Assembly (NCBI RefSeq): GCF_001875655.1
Contig: NZ_MKEQ01000001.1
Span: forward strand, 3,720,001 to 3,784,000
Origin: Enterobacter hormaechei ATCC 49162
Lineage (GTDB): Bacteria > Pseudomonadota > Gammaproteobacteria > Enterobacterales > Enterobacteriaceae
DNA: 64,000 nt
Direction: 5' to 3'
The notes beneath the pieces are model-generated. The model was not told the DNA's origin. It searched no databases and was given only the letters and a program-made list of their open reading frames with translations. The position numbers and the translations under genes were made by a program. Positions 9,131 to 19,250 of this stretch are shown piece by piece (the first letter of the stretch is position 1; each line of letters opens with the position of its first letter).

Positions 9131-9994
9131 ATGAGCATTACGCTTACCGGTACGGCCAGGGAAAGACGGCACGCCAGCTCGATGAACATCGACAGATTAT
9201 CGACGCTGGATATGCTTAATGTCATTTACCAGGATGACGCGCAAATCTCTTCTGCTCTGACCCCTCACTTAAGTATGCTGGCCCGCGTGGTGGATAACGC
9301 GGCAGCGACGCTTAGCCACGGCGGACGTCTGGTGCTGACCGGCGCGGGCGAGTCCGGGCGCGTGGCGGAGCAGGCGGCAGCAGGGTTTGCGCCGGGAAAA
9401 CATCCCGTCATTGCAGTGACAGCAGGCGATCACGCCGGAAGCTACGCGCGCGGCGTTGCCGACCTTCAGACGATAAAATTTGGCGAGCATGACATGATGC
9501 TGGCGCTGTCCGTTAGCGGTAAAACACCCTGGGTATGGGGCGCGATGCGTCATGCGTGGTCTCTGGGGGCAACGGTCGCGATCGTTACGACGGATGCGCA
9601 AAGTGAAGCGGCGCAGCTGGCGAGCATGGTTATTGCCCCCGAGCTGGGCGCTGATGTGGTAGCCGGGTATGACAACACCAAAGCAGGCATTGCGCAAAGC
9701 ATGATTATGCATATGGTCACCACCGGCCTGGCGGTGCGGACCGGACGGGTGTACAGCAACCTGCGCGTTGATCTGGAGGCAAGCAACACCAGATGGGCCG
9801 AACGACAAATTGCCATCGTCATGGAAGCGGGGGGATGTACCAGGGCGCAGGCGAAGGCCGCGCTGGAAAGCTGTAACCACCAGTGCAAAACGGCGGTACT
9901 GATGGTGCTGACGGGTCTGGATGCCTGGAAAGCACATGAACTGCTGGCGCAGAATAACGGGTTTGTTCGTCTGGCCTTGCAGGAAGCGCCGTAA
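9131..9994 (+). CDS. MurQ-like SIS-domain protein lacking catalytic glutamates
   Basis: This 287-aa SIS-fold protein is colinear with MurQ (N-acetylmuramic acid 6-phosphate etherase): SMNIDRLSTLDMLNVI, then GAGESGR, SVSGKTPWVWGAM, YDNTKAGIAQ and VDLEASN. The segment that in MurQ carries the first catalytic Glu (SECPPT) reads AAGFAPG. The second Glu (in GAED) is replaced by Ala in GVAD. Etherase activity is therefore doubtful; sugar-phosphate binding or isomerase/regulatory roles remain possible. The start at 9131 is set by an AAGGAGG site; a longer frame upstream runs antisense to dcuS and is rejected. It is divergent from dcuS and followed by a bidirectional terminator. Confidence 0.75.
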   Translation: MSITLTGTARERRHASSMNIDRLSTLDMLNVIYQDDAQISSALTPHLSMLARVVDNAAATLSHGGRLVLTGAGESGRVAEQAAAGFAPGKHPVIAVTAGDHAGSYARGVADLQTIKFGEHDMMLALSVSGKTPWVWGAMRHAWSLGATVAIVTTDAQSEAAQLASMVIAPELGADVVAGYDNTKAGIAQSMIMHMVTTGLAVRTGRVYSNLRVDLEASNTRWAERQIAIVMEAGGCTRAQAKAALESCNHQCKTAVLMVLTGLDAWKAHELLAQNNGFVRLALQEAP

Positions 9995-10010
9995 TATTGC
10001 CGCGTGAAAT

Positions 10011-10036
10011 AAAAAAAGCCCGTATCGCGGGCTTTA
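10011..10036. terminator. Bidirectional Rho-independent terminator
   Basis: An A-run, the stem AAAGCCCG / CGGGCTTT and a following T-rich segment lie between the convergent SIS gene and the porin gene. It can serve both strands. Confidence 0.8.
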
Positions 10037-10049
10037 ATATTTACGGGGA

Positions 10050-11213
10050 TTAGAACTGGTAGGTCATGCCTACGCCAACGATGTCATCGGTAGAAATACC
10101 GTTTGCTTCATAGAAGCGTTCATCGTTGTCCAGCATGTTGATTTTGTAGTCAACATAGGTGGAGAAGTTCTTGTTGAAGCTGTAGGTCATGCCCACGTCG
10201 ATGTAGTTAACCAGATCCATGTCGTCTTTCTGACCCTGCGGGTTGCCAGCGTAGCCTGGATAAGTCATGTCCTTACCTTTAGAGTAAACCCATGCCAGGG
10301 ATGGACGCAGACCGAAGTCGAACTGATACTGTGCCACTGCTTCGAAGTTCTGAGTCTGATCCGCAATACCATAATCGCCGTATGGGGTCATGTTGCGGGT
10401 TTCAGCGTACATCATCGCCAGATAGACGTTATTGGCATCATATTTCGCGCCAATGGTCCATGCTTCGGCTGTTTTACCGCCAGCATAGTGTGCATTGTTT
10501 CGACCTGCACCTTCTTGTGCGTTAGTACGGTCAGAAGAAGAGTACGCAGCACCCAGGCTCAGACCAGACAGATCGCCAGAGAAGTCATAGGAGGTAGACA
10601 TGCCGAAGCCGTCGCCGTTCTGGAAGCGTACGTCTTTATGACCATTTTTCGTGCCTTCCTGGTCTTCTTGAGCAAACTGATCTTCATTCGCACCCTGGTA
10701 TTGCAGTGCAAAGTTCAGGCCGTCGACCAGACCGAAGAAATCGTTATTACGGTAAGTTGCCAGACCGTTAGCACGACCGTTCATGAAGTTATCGGTCCAG
10801 GTGTAAGAATCTCCACCAAATACCGGCAGCATATCGGTCCAGGCTTCTACGTCATACACGACGCCGTAATTACGGCCGTAATCAAATGAGCCGTAGTCGC
10901 CAAATTTCAGGCCAGCGTATGCCAGACGGTTGAAAGATCTATCCCCTGCGCCTTCGGTGTCGTTAGCGTAGGTTTTATATTCCCACTGACCATAACCTGT
11001 CAGTTCGTTCGTGATCTGCGTTTCGCCTTTGAAACCCACCTGCACATAGGTTTCATCGCCGTCGTCGCCTGGGTTGTCGGAGAAGGTATGACGCGCATCA
11101 ACCTTACCGTACAGGTCAACTTTGTTGCCATTCTTGTTATACATTTCCGCCGCATTTGCTGCGCCAGCCATTAATAACGCGGGTACAAGCATTGCCAGAA
11201 CTTTTCTTTTCAT
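10050..11213 (-). CDS. OmpC/OmpF-family trimeric outer-membrane porin (YedS/OmpS1 position)
   Basis: This 387-aa porin precursor has a signal peptide of about 21 residues ending ANA, followed by [15 protein letters not shown], the standard first strand of OmpC-type porins. It also has a loop-3 PVFGG motif and a C-terminal Phe (GMTYQF) needed for BAM recognition. It forms a 16-strand general diffusion channel. Location next to yedJ and dcm corresponds to E. coli yedS (a pseudogene in K-12) and Salmonella ompS1; here the gene is intact. The 285-bp upstream region is very AT-rich, which fits the H-NS silencing known for ompS1 (inference). Confidence 0.88.
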   Translation of the reverse strand: MKRKVLAMLVPALLMAGAANAAEMYNKNGNKVDLYGKVDARHTFSDNPGDDGDETYVQVGFKGETQITNELTGYGQWEYKTYANDTEGAGDRSFNRLAYAGLKFGDYGSFDYGRNYGVVYDVEAWTDMLPVFGGDSYTWTDNFMNGRANGLATYRNNDFFGLVDGLNFALQYQGANEDQFAQEDQEGTKNGHKDVRFQNGDGFGMSTSYDFSGDLSGLSLGAAYSSSDRTNAQEGAGRNNAHYAGGKTAEAWTIGAKYDANNVYLAMMYAETRNMTPYGDYGIADQTQNFEAVAQYQFDFGLRPSLAWVYSKGKDMTYPGYAGNPQGQKDDMDLVNYIDVGMTYSFNKNFSTYVDYKINMLDNDERFYEANGISTDDIVGVGMTYQF

Positions 11214-11498
11214 TATATATTCCCTTTAAATATAAATTGTCTGAATATATGTAGTCACCCTCCGTAACTACATGGTCGATACTATTCTATGGATTATTAT
11301 TTAGGTTCAAAAATAAATGTAAGTAAAGTGGTAGAAATATTACAAAATATTTCTTTTTGTCTCTTTATTTTTCACATGAATTAATTCATTGAAAAATATA
11401 GCGGGTAATTATTATTAAGTATTTCGCAATTCTATTTTTTAAACTCTTTAATTCGGGTGTATTATATTTCACACTCTTTTTAGCAACAGGATGGGATA

Positions 11499-12200
11499 AT
11501 GGAACTGGCGCAATGGCAGCAGCGTTTTGAGCAGTGGCTTGACGAAAATCATTTAACTGATGATGCGGCGCACGATATCGCCCATTTTCGCCGCGTCTGG
11601 ATGACGGCGCAGAGCATTATGGCTGAGCACACCGTCGATCCGCTGGTCGTGCTGACCGCATGCTACTTCCACGATATTGTCAGCCTGGCGAAAAATCACC
11701 CCGAACGTAGCCACTCTTCCCGGCTTGCCGCGCGAAAAACGCGCGAGATCCTGAGTCGCGATTTTCCTGACTTTCCGCCCGATCGTTATGCGGCCGTTGA
11801 GCACGCCATTGAAGCGCACAGCTTCAGCGCCGGTATCGCGCCGCAAAGCCTGGAGGCCAAAGTTGTGCAGGATGCCGATCGGCTGGAGGCGTTAGGCGCT
11901 ATCGGCCTGGCGCGCGTCTTTGCCGTGTCCGGTGCGCTGGGTGCCGCGCTGTTTGATGCCGACGACCCGTTTGCCGGAACACGAAAGCTGGATGATAAAG
12001 CCTTCGCGCTCGACCACTTTCAGACCAAACTCCTGCGTCTGCCGGACACCATGCAAACCGCGCGGGGACGCGAACTTGCGCGTCACAATGCCGATTTCCT
12101 GATCCAGTTTATGGCGAAACTGAGTGCCGAATTACAGGGCGATTACCTCGGAACCGACAGCCAGATATTGACCCATTTCCGTCGCAGTGTGGGATCCTGA
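11499..12200 (+). CDS. yedJ: HD-domain phosphohydrolase YedJ
   Basis: This 233-aa cytoplasmic protein has an HD superfamily metal-binding set: His in DIAHFRR (about residue 28), the HD pair in CYFHDIV (about 61) and a distal Asp in [16 protein letters not shown] (about 128). It aligns with E. coli YedJ. The natural substrate is not established; phosphohydrolase activity is predicted from the fold. A GGGAT-type site precedes the ATG. It is followed at 44 bp by dcm on the same strand, as in E. coli. Confidence 0.88.
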   Translation: MELAQWQQRFEQWLDENHLTDDAAHDIAHFRRVWMTAQSIMAEHTVDPLVVLTACYFHDIVSLAKNHPERSHSSRLAARKTREILSRDFPDFPPDRYAAVEHAIEAHSFSAGIAPQSLEAKVVQDADRLEALGAIGLARVFAVSGALGAALFDADDPFAGTRKLDDKAFALDHFQTKLLRLPDTMQTARGRELARHNADFLIQFMAKLSAELQGDYLGTDSQILTHFRRSVGS

Positions 12201-12243
12201 ACTGTGGTACTCTGTTTTCTGTCTTTATTGTCCGGTTAAGAGA

Positions 12244-13677
12244 ATGCAGGAAAATCGATCAGTGACTGTGCCCGCGCCTGAGCGGGTTGAGAAATCAACG
12301 GCAGCCGTGCAGGCACTCCTGCGTCAGCTGCTGGAAATGTATGATGCTAAAACGCTGGCAAACCAGCTGGTGGCCCATGGCGAGAGCCACTGGAGCCCGG
12401 CGATACTCAAGCGGCTGCTGATAAGCGACAGGGCAGGGCACCGCCTGAGCGACGGCGAGTACCGCTATCTGCACAACCTGCTGCCGCGTCCTCCTGCTGC
12501 GCATCCGAATTATGCCTTTCGTTTTATCGATCTCTTTGCCGGTATCGGCGGCATTCGCCACGGCTTTGAAGCGATTGGCGGGCAGTGCGTGTTCACCAGT
12601 GAATGGAACAAACATGCTGTCCGCACCTATAAAGCCAACTGGTATTGCGATCCTGACGTGCACCAGTTCAACGCGGATATTCGCGATGTCACCCTGAGCC
12701 ACAAAACCGGCGTCAGTGACGAAGAGGCCGCGGAACACATTCGCAACACCATTCCGGCGCACGATGTGCTGCTGGCCGGTTTTCCCTGCCAGCCGTTCTC
12801 GCTGGCTGGCGTGTCGAAGAAGAACGCCCTGGGACGCGCGCACGGTTTTGCCTGCGATACGCAGGGCACGCTGTTCTTTGATGTTGCCCGGATTATTGAT
12901 GCCCGCCGCCCGGCGATTTTTGTGCTGGAGAACGTCAAGAATTTAAAGAGTCATGACGGCGGCAAAACCTTCCGCATTATCATGCAAACGCTGGATGAAC
13001 TGGGTTACGACGTGGCGGACGCTGAGGATATGGGGCCGGACGATCCGAAAATTATCGATGGCAAACACTTCCTGCCGCAGCACCGGGAACGCATCGTACT
13101 GGTGGGTTTCCGCCGCGATCTCAATCTGAAAGGCGATTTTACGCTGCGTGATTTGCCCTCGCTGTATCCGGCGCGCCGTCCGACAGTGGCCGATCTGCTG
13201 GAGCCTGCGGTCGATGCGAAATTCATTCTGACGCCGGTGCTGTGGAAATACCTCTATCGCTACGCCAAAAAGCACCAGGCGAAAGGCAACGGTTTTGGGT
13301 TTGGCATGGTCAACCCGCTTAATCCTGACAGCGTGACGCGTACGCTGTCGGCGCGCTATTACAAAGATGGCGCGGAAATTCTTATCGATCGGGGCTGGGA
13401 TAAGGCGCTGGGTGAAAAAGATTTCGACGATCCCCAGAACCAACAGCACCGACCACGGCGCTTAACGCCGCGCGAGTGCGCCCGCTTAATGGGCTTTGAG
13501 ACGCCGCAGGGCTACAGTTTTCGCATCCCGGTGTCGGATACCCAGGCCTACCGTCAGTTTGGCAACTCGGTGGTGGTGCCTGCCTTTGCCGCCGTAGCGA
13601 AACTGCTGGCCTCACGCATCAGCAAGGCCGTTCAGCTTCGTCAGAGTGAGGCCGTCAATGGCGGACGTTCACAATAA
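12244..13677 (+). CDS. dcm: DNA cytosine-5 methyltransferase Dcm
   Basis: This 477-aa enzyme methylates the internal cytosine of CCWGG. Visible motifs are I ([10 protein letters not shown], residues 94-103), IV (GFPCQPFS, catalytic Cys182), VI (ENVKNL), VIII ([11 protein letters not shown]), IX ([14 protein letters not shown]) and X (QFGNSVVVP). Length and sequence agree with E. coli Dcm (472 aa). The start MQENRSV at 12244 is chosen by homology over an in-frame codon at 12187 that would overlap yedJ. Its 3' end overlaps vsr by 20 bp. Confidence 0.96.
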   Translation: MQENRSVTVPAPERVEKSTAAVQALLRQLLEMYDAKTLANQLVAHGESHWSPAILKRLLISDRAGHRLSDGEYRYLHNLLPRPPAAHPNYAFRFIDLFAGIGGIRHGFEAIGGQCVFTSEWNKHAVRTYKANWYCDPDVHQFNADIRDVTLSHKTGVSDEEAAEHIRNTIPAHDVLLAGFPCQPFSLAGVSKKNALGRAHGFACDTQGTLFFDVARIIDARRPAIFVLENVKNLKSHDGGKTFRIIMQTLDELGYDVADAEDMGPDDPKIIDGKHFLPQHRERIVLVGFRRDLNLKGDFTLRDLPSLYPARRPTVADLLEPAVDAKFILTPVLWKYLYRYAKKHQAKGNGFGFGMVNPLNPDSVTRTLSARYYKDGAEILIDRGWDKALGEKDFDDPQNQQHRPRRLTPRECARLMGFETPQGYSFRIPVSDTQAYRQFGNSVVVPAFAAVAKLLASRISKAVQLRQSEAVNGGRSQ

Positions 13678-14149
13678 GGCCACGCGCAGTAAAAACATGC
13701 GTGCCATCGGTACGCGTGATACCGCGATTGAAAAACGGATCGCGGGCCTCCTTACCGCCGTCGGGTTTGAATTCAGGGTTCAGGATGCCACGCTTGCCGG
13801 GCGTCCTGATTTCGTCATCGACGCGTACCAGTGCATCATCTTCACCCACGGCTGTTTCTGGCATCATCACGATTGTTATCTGTTTAAAGTCCCGGCGACA
13901 CGTACCGACTTCTGGCTGGAGAAGATTGGCAGGAACGTCGAGCGTGATAAACGCAATGTTTCGCAGCTTTACGCTCAGGGCTGGCGGGTGCTGATTGTCT
14001 GGGAATGCGCGCTGCGCGGAAGAATGAAGCTGAACGACATGGAACTGACGGAGCGGCTGGAAGAGTGGATCTGCGGCGGCGGGCAGGCCGCGCAGATCGA
14101 CACTCAGGGCATTCACCCGATCACGGTTTCTCCACCTCACACGGCGTGA
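13658..14149 (+). CDS. vsr: Very-short-patch mismatch endonuclease Vsr
   Basis: This 163-aa endonuclease nicks at T:G mismatches produced by deamination of Dcm-methylated cytosine. The start [22 protein letters not shown] matches E. coli Vsr. The catalytic region [20 protein letters not shown] (metal-binding Asp about residue 51) and the zinc-site segment [11 protein letters not shown] are present. It overlaps dcm in another frame, the usual arrangement that couples repair to methylation. The C-terminus is a few residues longer than in E. coli and its end overlaps convergent yedA by 29 bp. Confidence 0.96.
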   Translation: MADVHNKATRSKNMRAIGTRDTAIEKRIAGLLTAVGFEFRVQDATLAGRPDFVIDAYQCIIFTHGCFWHHHDCYLFKVPATRTDFWLEKIGRNVERDKRNVSQLYAQGWRVLIVWECALRGRMKLNDMELTERLEEWICGGGQAAQIDTQGIHPITVSPPHTA

Positions 14150-15035
14150 CAATCGGTTTCGCGGGCAGCAAATATTTACCCAGCGTGACCAGCACCACGG
14201 CAAAGACAATCACACCCAGCGCCAGCCATTCTATTGTCGACAGCACTTCGCCCGCAAATCCGGTACCCAGCAGCACGGCCACCACCGGGTTAACGTAGGC
14301 GTAGCTGGTCGCGACCGCCGGTGAGACGTTGCGGATCAGGTACATATAGGCGTTGATGGCGATAATGGAGCCAAACAGCGCCAGATACCCGACGGCCAGA
14401 AAACCTGCCAGGTCTGGCATCGCCGTGAGTTTTTCACCCGTCAATGCGGAGGCAATCAGCAGCACAATGCCTGCCGCGAGCATCTCAATGGCACCTGCCA
14501 TCATCCCGGAGGGCAGCTCAATGCGGGAGCCGTAGACCGAGCCAAACGCCCAGCTCATAGAGCCGACCATGATCAGAACGGCAGCCCAGGGGTTCCCGCT
14601 CAGGTTACCGCCGCTGTTGAGCATGATGATACCCACAAGCCCAATCGCGATGCCCAGCCACTCGAGCTTACGGGTGCGGATCCCGAACAGACGACTAAAG
14701 CAGAGCGTAAACAGCGGCACGGTCGCGACGACCACTGCGGCGATGCCCGACGGCACGTTCTGGTGTTCGGCGACGGTTACCGCGCCATTGCCCACCGCCA
14801 GCAGCAGCAGGCCGATCAGGGCGGCGTTAAGCAGGGGACGCAGCGGCGGTAGCCTGTGACCGCGCAGCAGTAAAAACGCCATCAGCAGCACGCCAGCCGT
14901 AAGGAAACGAATACCGGCCATCATCAGCGGGGGCCAGCTTTCCACGCCAATACGAATGACAAAATAGGTGGATCCCCAGATGATATACAGGGAAAAGAGT
15001 GCTCCAATGAGCGGTAATAAATGCCGAAAACGCAT
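14121..15035 (-). CDS. yedA: EamA-family drug/metabolite transporter YedA
   Basis: This 304-aa inner-membrane protein has two tandem EamA repeats (about ten membrane helices). It is nearly identical in pattern to E. coli YedA, for example LYIIWGSTYFVIRIGVESWP near the N-terminus and AINAYMYLIRNVSPA in the second repeat. The transported compound is unknown. It is convergent with vsr and overlaps it by 29 bp. Confidence 0.93.
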   Translation of the reverse strand: MRFRHLLPLIGALFSLYIIWGSTYFVIRIGVESWPPLMMAGIRFLTAGVLLMAFLLLRGHRLPPLRPLLNAALIGLLLLAVGNGAVTVAEHQNVPSGIAAVVVATVPLFTLCFSRLFGIRTRKLEWLGIAIGLVGIIMLNSGGNLSGNPWAAVLIMVGSMSWAFGSVYGSRIELPSGMMAGAIEMLAAGIVLLIASALTGEKLTAMPDLAGFLAVGYLALFGSIIAINAYMYLIRNVSPAVATSYAYVNPVVAVLLGTGFAGEVLSTIEWLALGVIVFAVVLVTLGKYLLPAKPIVTPCEVEKP

Positions 15036-15213
15036 AGTCCCTCACGACGAAATAAAAAGTTCGCTCATAGTTAACGCCAAAACTATCGGGCTGGCGAGTG
15101 CTTTAATTGTGTTGTTAATGTGAAATTTGTGTTGACGCGAGGTGCCTGTTTCCGGGCGGTAAGTTTTGTTCCATACTATTCACTTAATTAGCAAAAAAAG
15201 AAGGATAGAGATT

Positions 15214-16125
15214 TTGGCAGGAAGTAGCTTATTAACATTACTGGACGATATCGCCACCTTGCTGGATGACATTTCGGTTATGGGAAAACTGGCGGCGAAA
15301 AAGACCGCCGGGGTGCTGGGAGATGATTTGTCGCTGAACGCGCAGCAGGTCAGCGGCGTGCGGGCGAACCGTGAGTTGCCGGTAGTGTGGGGCGTAGCGA
15401 AAGGGTCCTTTATTAACAAGGTGATCCTCGTGCCGCTGGCGCTGCTGATTAGCGCCTTCATACCCTGGGCCATCACGCCATTGCTGATGATCGGCGGGGC
15501 GTTCCTCTGTTTCGAGGGTGCCGAAAAAGTGTTGCATATGCTTGCCGCGCGCAAACAGAAAGACACCCCGGAAATGCGTCAGCAGCGTCTGGAAGCGCTG
15601 GCTGCACAGGATCCAAAAACGTTCGAGCGCGATAAGGTTAAAGGTGCGATCCGTACCGACTTCATTCTCTCGGCCGAGATTGTGGCGATTACGCTGGGGA
15701 TCGTCTCAGAAGCGCCTCTGATGAACCAGGTGCTGATCCTCTCCGGCATTGCGATCCTCGTGACGATAGGGGTTTATGGCCTGGTGGGGCTGATCGTCAA
15801 GCTGGACGATATCGGCTTCTGGCTGGAAAAGAAATCCAGCGCAATCGCGCGTGGCATCGGGAAAAGCCTGCTGGTGCTGGCACCGTGGCTGATGAAAACG
15901 TTGTCGGTGGTGGGAACCCTGGCGATGTTCCTGGTCGGCGGTGGCATTATCGTGCACGGTGTTGCTTCGCTGCATCACATGATTGAGCATTTTGCGTCAG
16001 GCCAGGGGGCGCTGGTCGCCGCGGTTCTGCCCACACTGCTTAACCTCGTGCTGGGCTTTATCGTCGGTCTGATTGTGGTCGCCGTTGTTAAGCTGGTTGA
16101 AAAAGTACGCGGAAAATCGCATTAA
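15214..16125 (+). CDS. yedI: DUF808 inner-membrane protein YedI
   Basis: This 303-aa polytopic membrane protein matches E. coli YedI from its first residues ([20 protein letters not shown]). The function is unknown. The start is a TTG at 15214 with AAGGA upstream at 15201; starting there reproduces the E. coli N-terminus, whereas the longer frame from 15166 adds residues not found in the family. Hydrophobic segments cluster at about 75-105, 165-215 and 230-300. Confidence 0.9.
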   Translation: MAGSSLLTLLDDIATLLDDISVMGKLAAKKTAGVLGDDLSLNAQQVSGVRANRELPVVWGVAKGSFINKVILVPLALLISAFIPWAITPLLMIGGAFLCFEGAEKVLHMLAARKQKDTPEMRQQRLEALAAQDPKTFERDKVKGAIRTDFILSAEIVAITLGIVSEAPLMNQVLILSGIAILVTIGVYGLVGLIVKLDDIGFWLEKKSSAIARGIGKSLLVLAPWLMKTLSVVGTLAMFLVGGGIIVHGVASLHHMIEHFASGQGALVAAVLPTLLNLVLGFIVGLIVVAVVKLVEKVRGKSH

Positions 16126-16202
16126 TTATTGCTGACCCCGGGTGCAAAAAGACCATTCCTCGTCTAAATTGAAAACGTTTCACCCTGATACAGGATGCAG
16201 GT

Positions 16203-16385
16203 ATGGTCTTTTTGATCAGTGATGAAGTTAAGCCTAAGAATGGTGGTCCAGGCATGATTGTCACCGGGTATTCCAGTGGAATGGTGGAATGTCGGTGGCA
16301 TGACGGATACGGCATTAAGCGGGAGGCTTTTCGTGAAGACGAGCTTCAGCCTGCGAATAAAAGGCAAAAACGCGACAAGGCTTAA
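16203..16385 (+). CDS. yodC: Small protein YodC
   Basis: This 60-aa protein is colinear with E. coli YodC, sharing GGPGMIVTGYSSGMVECRWHDGYG. It is a DUF2158-type protein of unknown role. It lies between yedI and dgcQ as in E. coli and is followed by a strong terminator. Confidence 0.9.
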   Translation: MVFLISDEVKPKNGGPGMIVTGYSSGMVECRWHDGYGIKREAFREDELQPANKRQKRDKA

Positions 16386-16391
16386 TCACAC

Positions 16392-16417
16392 AACGCCCGG
16401 CCTTGCCGGGCGTTTTT
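16392..16417 (+). terminator. Rho-independent terminator after yodC
   Basis: The stem AACGCCCGG / CCGGGCGTT with a short loop is followed by a T-run, 6 bp after the yodC stop. Confidence 0.85.
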
Positions 16418-16469
16418 ACTGGCAGAAGACTTATCATATCGGATGGTGAGCGACAATCAGGGAGTGTGT

Positions 16470-18170
16470 GTGCAGCACGATACCTTTGGTGTAAAGCAAT
16501 CTTTTTTGCAGTGGCTGCATAAGCGTAGCAATCCCCGTTTGATTGTTAACCTCTGTTTTATTGTTGTCCTGATCTTTTCCACCCTCCTGACCTGGCGCGA
16601 AGTTGTGGTACTGGAAGATGCTTATATCTCCAGCCAGCGTAACCATCTGGCCACGGTTGCCAGTGCGCTGGACAGACAACTCCAGTTCAGCGTCGATAAA
16701 ATGCTGTTTTTTCGCCACAGCATGCGAGATGCACTGGAAACGCCGCTGGCCTTTGGCGTGCTGCATGATGCGGTAAAGCGTTTTGCGCGTTTGCGAACGT
16801 CCCCTGCCTGGCAAATTGCGGTTGATAAACAGCGCACATTACCCATCAACGGGGTTTCGGATGCCTTCGTTGAAAAGACCACCCTTCTGAAGCGTGATGA
16901 TGAGTACCTGGATAATGAACTGTCCGCCGCGCTCGAAGTGGGTTATCTGTTGCGTCTGGCATCCAGTGCTTCGCGCAACGAAGAGCGCGTGATTTATGTC
17001 TCTCGCGCCGGATTTTTTCTGGAAACGGATATGCCGGGCAATGCCAGCGATATCGTGCCGCGCTACTACCGTCTGGTCACTCAGCCCTGGTTTACCCACC
17101 AGTCCGAGCGTGAAAACCGTGCGCGTGCCGTGCGCTGGTTTATCCCGCCTCCGTCCTCCTTTGTGGGCAAAAAGCCGCTGATCACCGCCAGCGTGCCTGT
17201 TTATTACCAACGCGTCTGGTATGGCGTGGTGGCGATGGATTTCACCCTGGCCACCCTGCGTCGCCTGCTGGTGGAAGCCGTTAACGATGCGCCGGAAGGG
17301 GAATACCAGCTGTATGACAATCGTCTTACCCTGCTCGCGACGTCTGGATCACCGGCTGCGGACGTCAATCATTTTGACCCGCGCGAATTAGCGCAGATAG
17401 CGCACGCAATAGAGTCGGATTCCGAAGGCGGCATTCGTCTGGGGAGTCGTTTTGTCAGCTGGGAGCGTCTCGACCATTTTGACGGCGTCGTCCTGCGTGT
17501 GCATACCCTTGATGAAGGGGTGCGCGGCGATTTCGGCAGCATCAGCATTGTGCTGGCGTTGCTTTGGGCGCTGTTCACCGCGATGCTGCTCATCTCATGG
17601 CTGGTGATCCGGCGCATGGTCAGTAATATGTATTCGATGCAGAACTCGCTGCAATGGCAGGCCTGGCACGACCCTCTGACCCGGCTGAATAATCGGGGAT
17701 CGCTGTTCGAGCAGGCGAAAAGGCTGGCGAAGCAGTGTGAACAGCAGTCGCTGCCTTTCTCTGTCATCCAGATCGATCTTGACTGCTTCAAGAGCATCAA
17801 CGATCGGTTCGGGCATCAGGCGGGGGATAAGGTGTTGACCCATGCCGCGGGGCTGATTGCCAGCACCCTCGGCGCGAAAGATATTGCCGGACGCGTCGGG
17901 GGCGAGGAGTTCTGTGTGGTGCTGCCCGGCATGACGCTTGAAGAGGCGGCGGAAGTCGCAGAGCAGATCCGCGAGCGTATCGACAGCAAAGAGATCCTGA
18001 TCAAGAAAAGTACCACCCTGCGCGTGAGTGCGTCGTTTGGCGTCTCTGGCGCGCAGGAGAAGGGCAATTATCACTTCGAGAATCTGCAATCCACCGCCGA
18101 TGCGCGTCTGTATGAGGCGAAACAGCGCGGGCGTAACCGGGTGATCTGGCAGGATCACGTCAAAAAGTAA
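16470..18170 (+). CDS. dgcQ: Membrane-bound diguanylate cyclase DgcQ (YedQ)
   Basis: This 566-aa protein has two membrane helices (about 24-45 and 350-375) flanking a periplasmic CHASE7-type sensor domain and a C-terminal GGDEF domain. The active-site motif is GGEEF (residues 477-481), as in E. coli DgcQ, so it should make c-di-GMP. The inhibitory I-site RxxD, RAQD in the E. coli protein, is GAKD here (468-471), so product inhibition is probably weakened. The GTG start at 16470 has a GGAG site 5 nt upstream and reproduces the E. coli N-terminus (VQHDT versus MQHET); an upstream ATG at 16443 lacks both. The 3' end overlaps convergent yedP by 16 bp. Confidence 0.92.
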   Translation: MQHDTFGVKQSFLQWLHKRSNPRLIVNLCFIVVLIFSTLLTWREVVVLEDAYISSQRNHLATVASALDRQLQFSVDKMLFFRHSMRDALETPLAFGVLHDAVKRFARLRTSPAWQIAVDKQRTLPINGVSDAFVEKTTLLKRDDEYLDNELSAALEVGYLLRLASSASRNEERVIYVSRAGFFLETDMPGNASDIVPRYYRLVTQPWFTHQSERENRARAVRWFIPPPSSFVGKKPLITASVPVYYQRVWYGVVAMDFTLATLRRLLVEAVNDAPEGEYQLYDNRLTLLATSGSPAADVNHFDPRELAQIAHAIESDSEGGIRLGSRFVSWERLDHFDGVVLRVHTLDEGVRGDFGSISIVLALLWALFTAMLLISWLVIRRMVSNMYSMQNSLQWQAWHDPLTRLNNRGSLFEQAKRLAKQCEQQSLPFSVIQIDLDCFKSINDRFGHQAGDKVLTHAAGLIASTLGAKDIAGRVGGEEFCVVLPGMTLEEAAEVAEQIRERIDSKEILIKKSTTLRVSASFGVSGAQEKGNYHFENLQSTADARLYEAKQRGRNRVIWQDHVKK

Positions 18171-18955
18171 TCGAGCCCCTCGCACCAGCCGGTCGGCCCG
18201 GTGTGCTGAGTGCGATACACCCGTGCGGGATCGTTGTTCTCAAGGCTGACACCCTCCCGGTTGAAGCCTTTCACCACCACGGCGAAGCCTACGCTGTCCA
18301 GCAGAGGGGCATCATTGGGGCCATCGCCCAGTCCCAGCGTCGTGGGTTCGAAGCCTTCATGCAGGCGATACTGTTCCACAAGCCAGTGAACCGCCACGTC
18401 TTTGCCGCAGCCTGCGTCCAGAATGTGCCAGAAACGTGCCCCCTGGACCATCTTCAGCCCCTGCCGGGCGAGTTCGGCGGCAAAGCGTTTCATCTGTTCA
18501 TCACTGTCACGCCAGATCAGCGTCACGGAAGCCTCGTGCTTGCGCGCAAGCACCGAACGGGGACGGCTCAGTCCGGTCCATTCGGCGACCACGCGATCGT
18601 CCACATCATCGAAGGTGGTGAATTTCAGATGCAGGTCCTGACGTACCTGCGCGAGAAACTGCCAGATATCGTCATGCTTCTTTGCTGAGATGAACCGTGC
18701 GGCGTTTTCCCACCGTACGTCAGGCTGGATCACCGCGCCGTTTTCCGCAATGTACGGCAGCCCACCAAGCCCCAGTTCCTGTTGCATGTCCTGCATCCCG
18801 GCGGTGGTTTTGCTGCTGCACAGTATGACCGGTATCTGTTTATCCCTTAATTTCGCCAGCCAGGGAGCCGCTGGCTGCCAGTCGAGCGTGTGAAAATCCA
18901 ACAGCGTGCCGTCGAGGTCGGTAAAGACAAGCAGGGTCTCCTCAAGCGAAGGCAT
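18155..18955 (-). CDS. yedP: HAD-family mannosyl-3-phosphoglycerate phosphatase homologue YedP
   Basis: This 266-aa HAD hydrolase has the nucleophile motif [11 protein letters not shown] (Asp14 and Asp16), a Cof-type cap and the late motif [12 protein letters not shown]. It matches E. coli YedP, a family named for mannosyl-3-phosphoglycerate phosphatase. Enterobacteria lack an obvious synthase, so the true substrate is uncertain. Confidence 0.9.
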   Translation of the reverse strand: MPSLEETLLVFTDLDGTLLDFHTLDWQPAAPWLAKLRDKQIPVILCSSKTTAGMQDMQQELGLGGLPYIAENGAVIQPDVRWENAARFISAKKHDDIWQFLAQVRQDLHLKFTTFDDVDDRVVAEWTGLSRPRSVLARKHEASVTLIWRDSDEQMKRFAAELARQGLKMVQGARFWHILDAGCGKDVAVHWLVEQYRLHEGFEPTTLGLGDGPNDAPLLDSVGFAVVVKGFNREGVSLENNDPARVYRTQHTGPTGWCEGLDYFLT

Positions 18956-18982
18956 AACGTCTCCCGGGTGATGATTTTAACC

Positions 18983-18996
18983 TAAGAAAAATCTTA
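18983..18996. promoter_or_regulatory. RcsB/RcsAB-box-like palindrome upstream of yedP
   Basis: TAAGAAAAATCTTA resembles the RcsAB box TAAGAATATTCCTA and is nearly palindromic. It lies 27 bp upstream of the yedP start. Match by eye only; rcsA is 1 kb away. Confidence 0.3.
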
Positions 18997-19155
18997 AAAA
19001 AATGGACATTGACGCGCCGTTGAGGTGGAAACGATCCCGACAAACCCACACGCGGCGCATGTTTATACTCATAACCAAAATTCACATGTATAAAATATAA
19101 TATTCGCTAAGAGAATATATGCTTGTAAGACAATTCTGTTGGGGATAATGTCTTA

Positions 19156-19246
19156 CCTGCATCAGATTTCCTGGTGTAACGAATTTACAAGTGCTTCTTG
19201 CATAAGCAAGTTTGATCCCGGTCATCCCCATGACCGGGATTTTTTT
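19156..19246 (+). ncRNA. dsrA: DsrA small regulatory RNA
   Basis: The segment ATCAGATTTCCTGGTGTAAC is identical to E. coli DsrA near its 5' end (the rpoS leader pairing region). It is followed by GTGCTTCTTGCATAAGCAAG, corresponding to the second stem, and a terminator hairpin (ATCCCGGTCAT / ATGACCGGGAT) ending in a T-run. DsrA with Hfq activates rpoS translation and represses hns. A -10-like GATAAT lies at 19144-19149 with a weak TTGTAA upstream. The genomic place between yedP and yodD/dsrB matches E. coli. The terminator ends about 5 bp from the convergent yodD stop. The 5' end is placed by comparison and may be off by a few bases. Confidence 0.93.
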
Positions 19247-19250
19247 CGGC

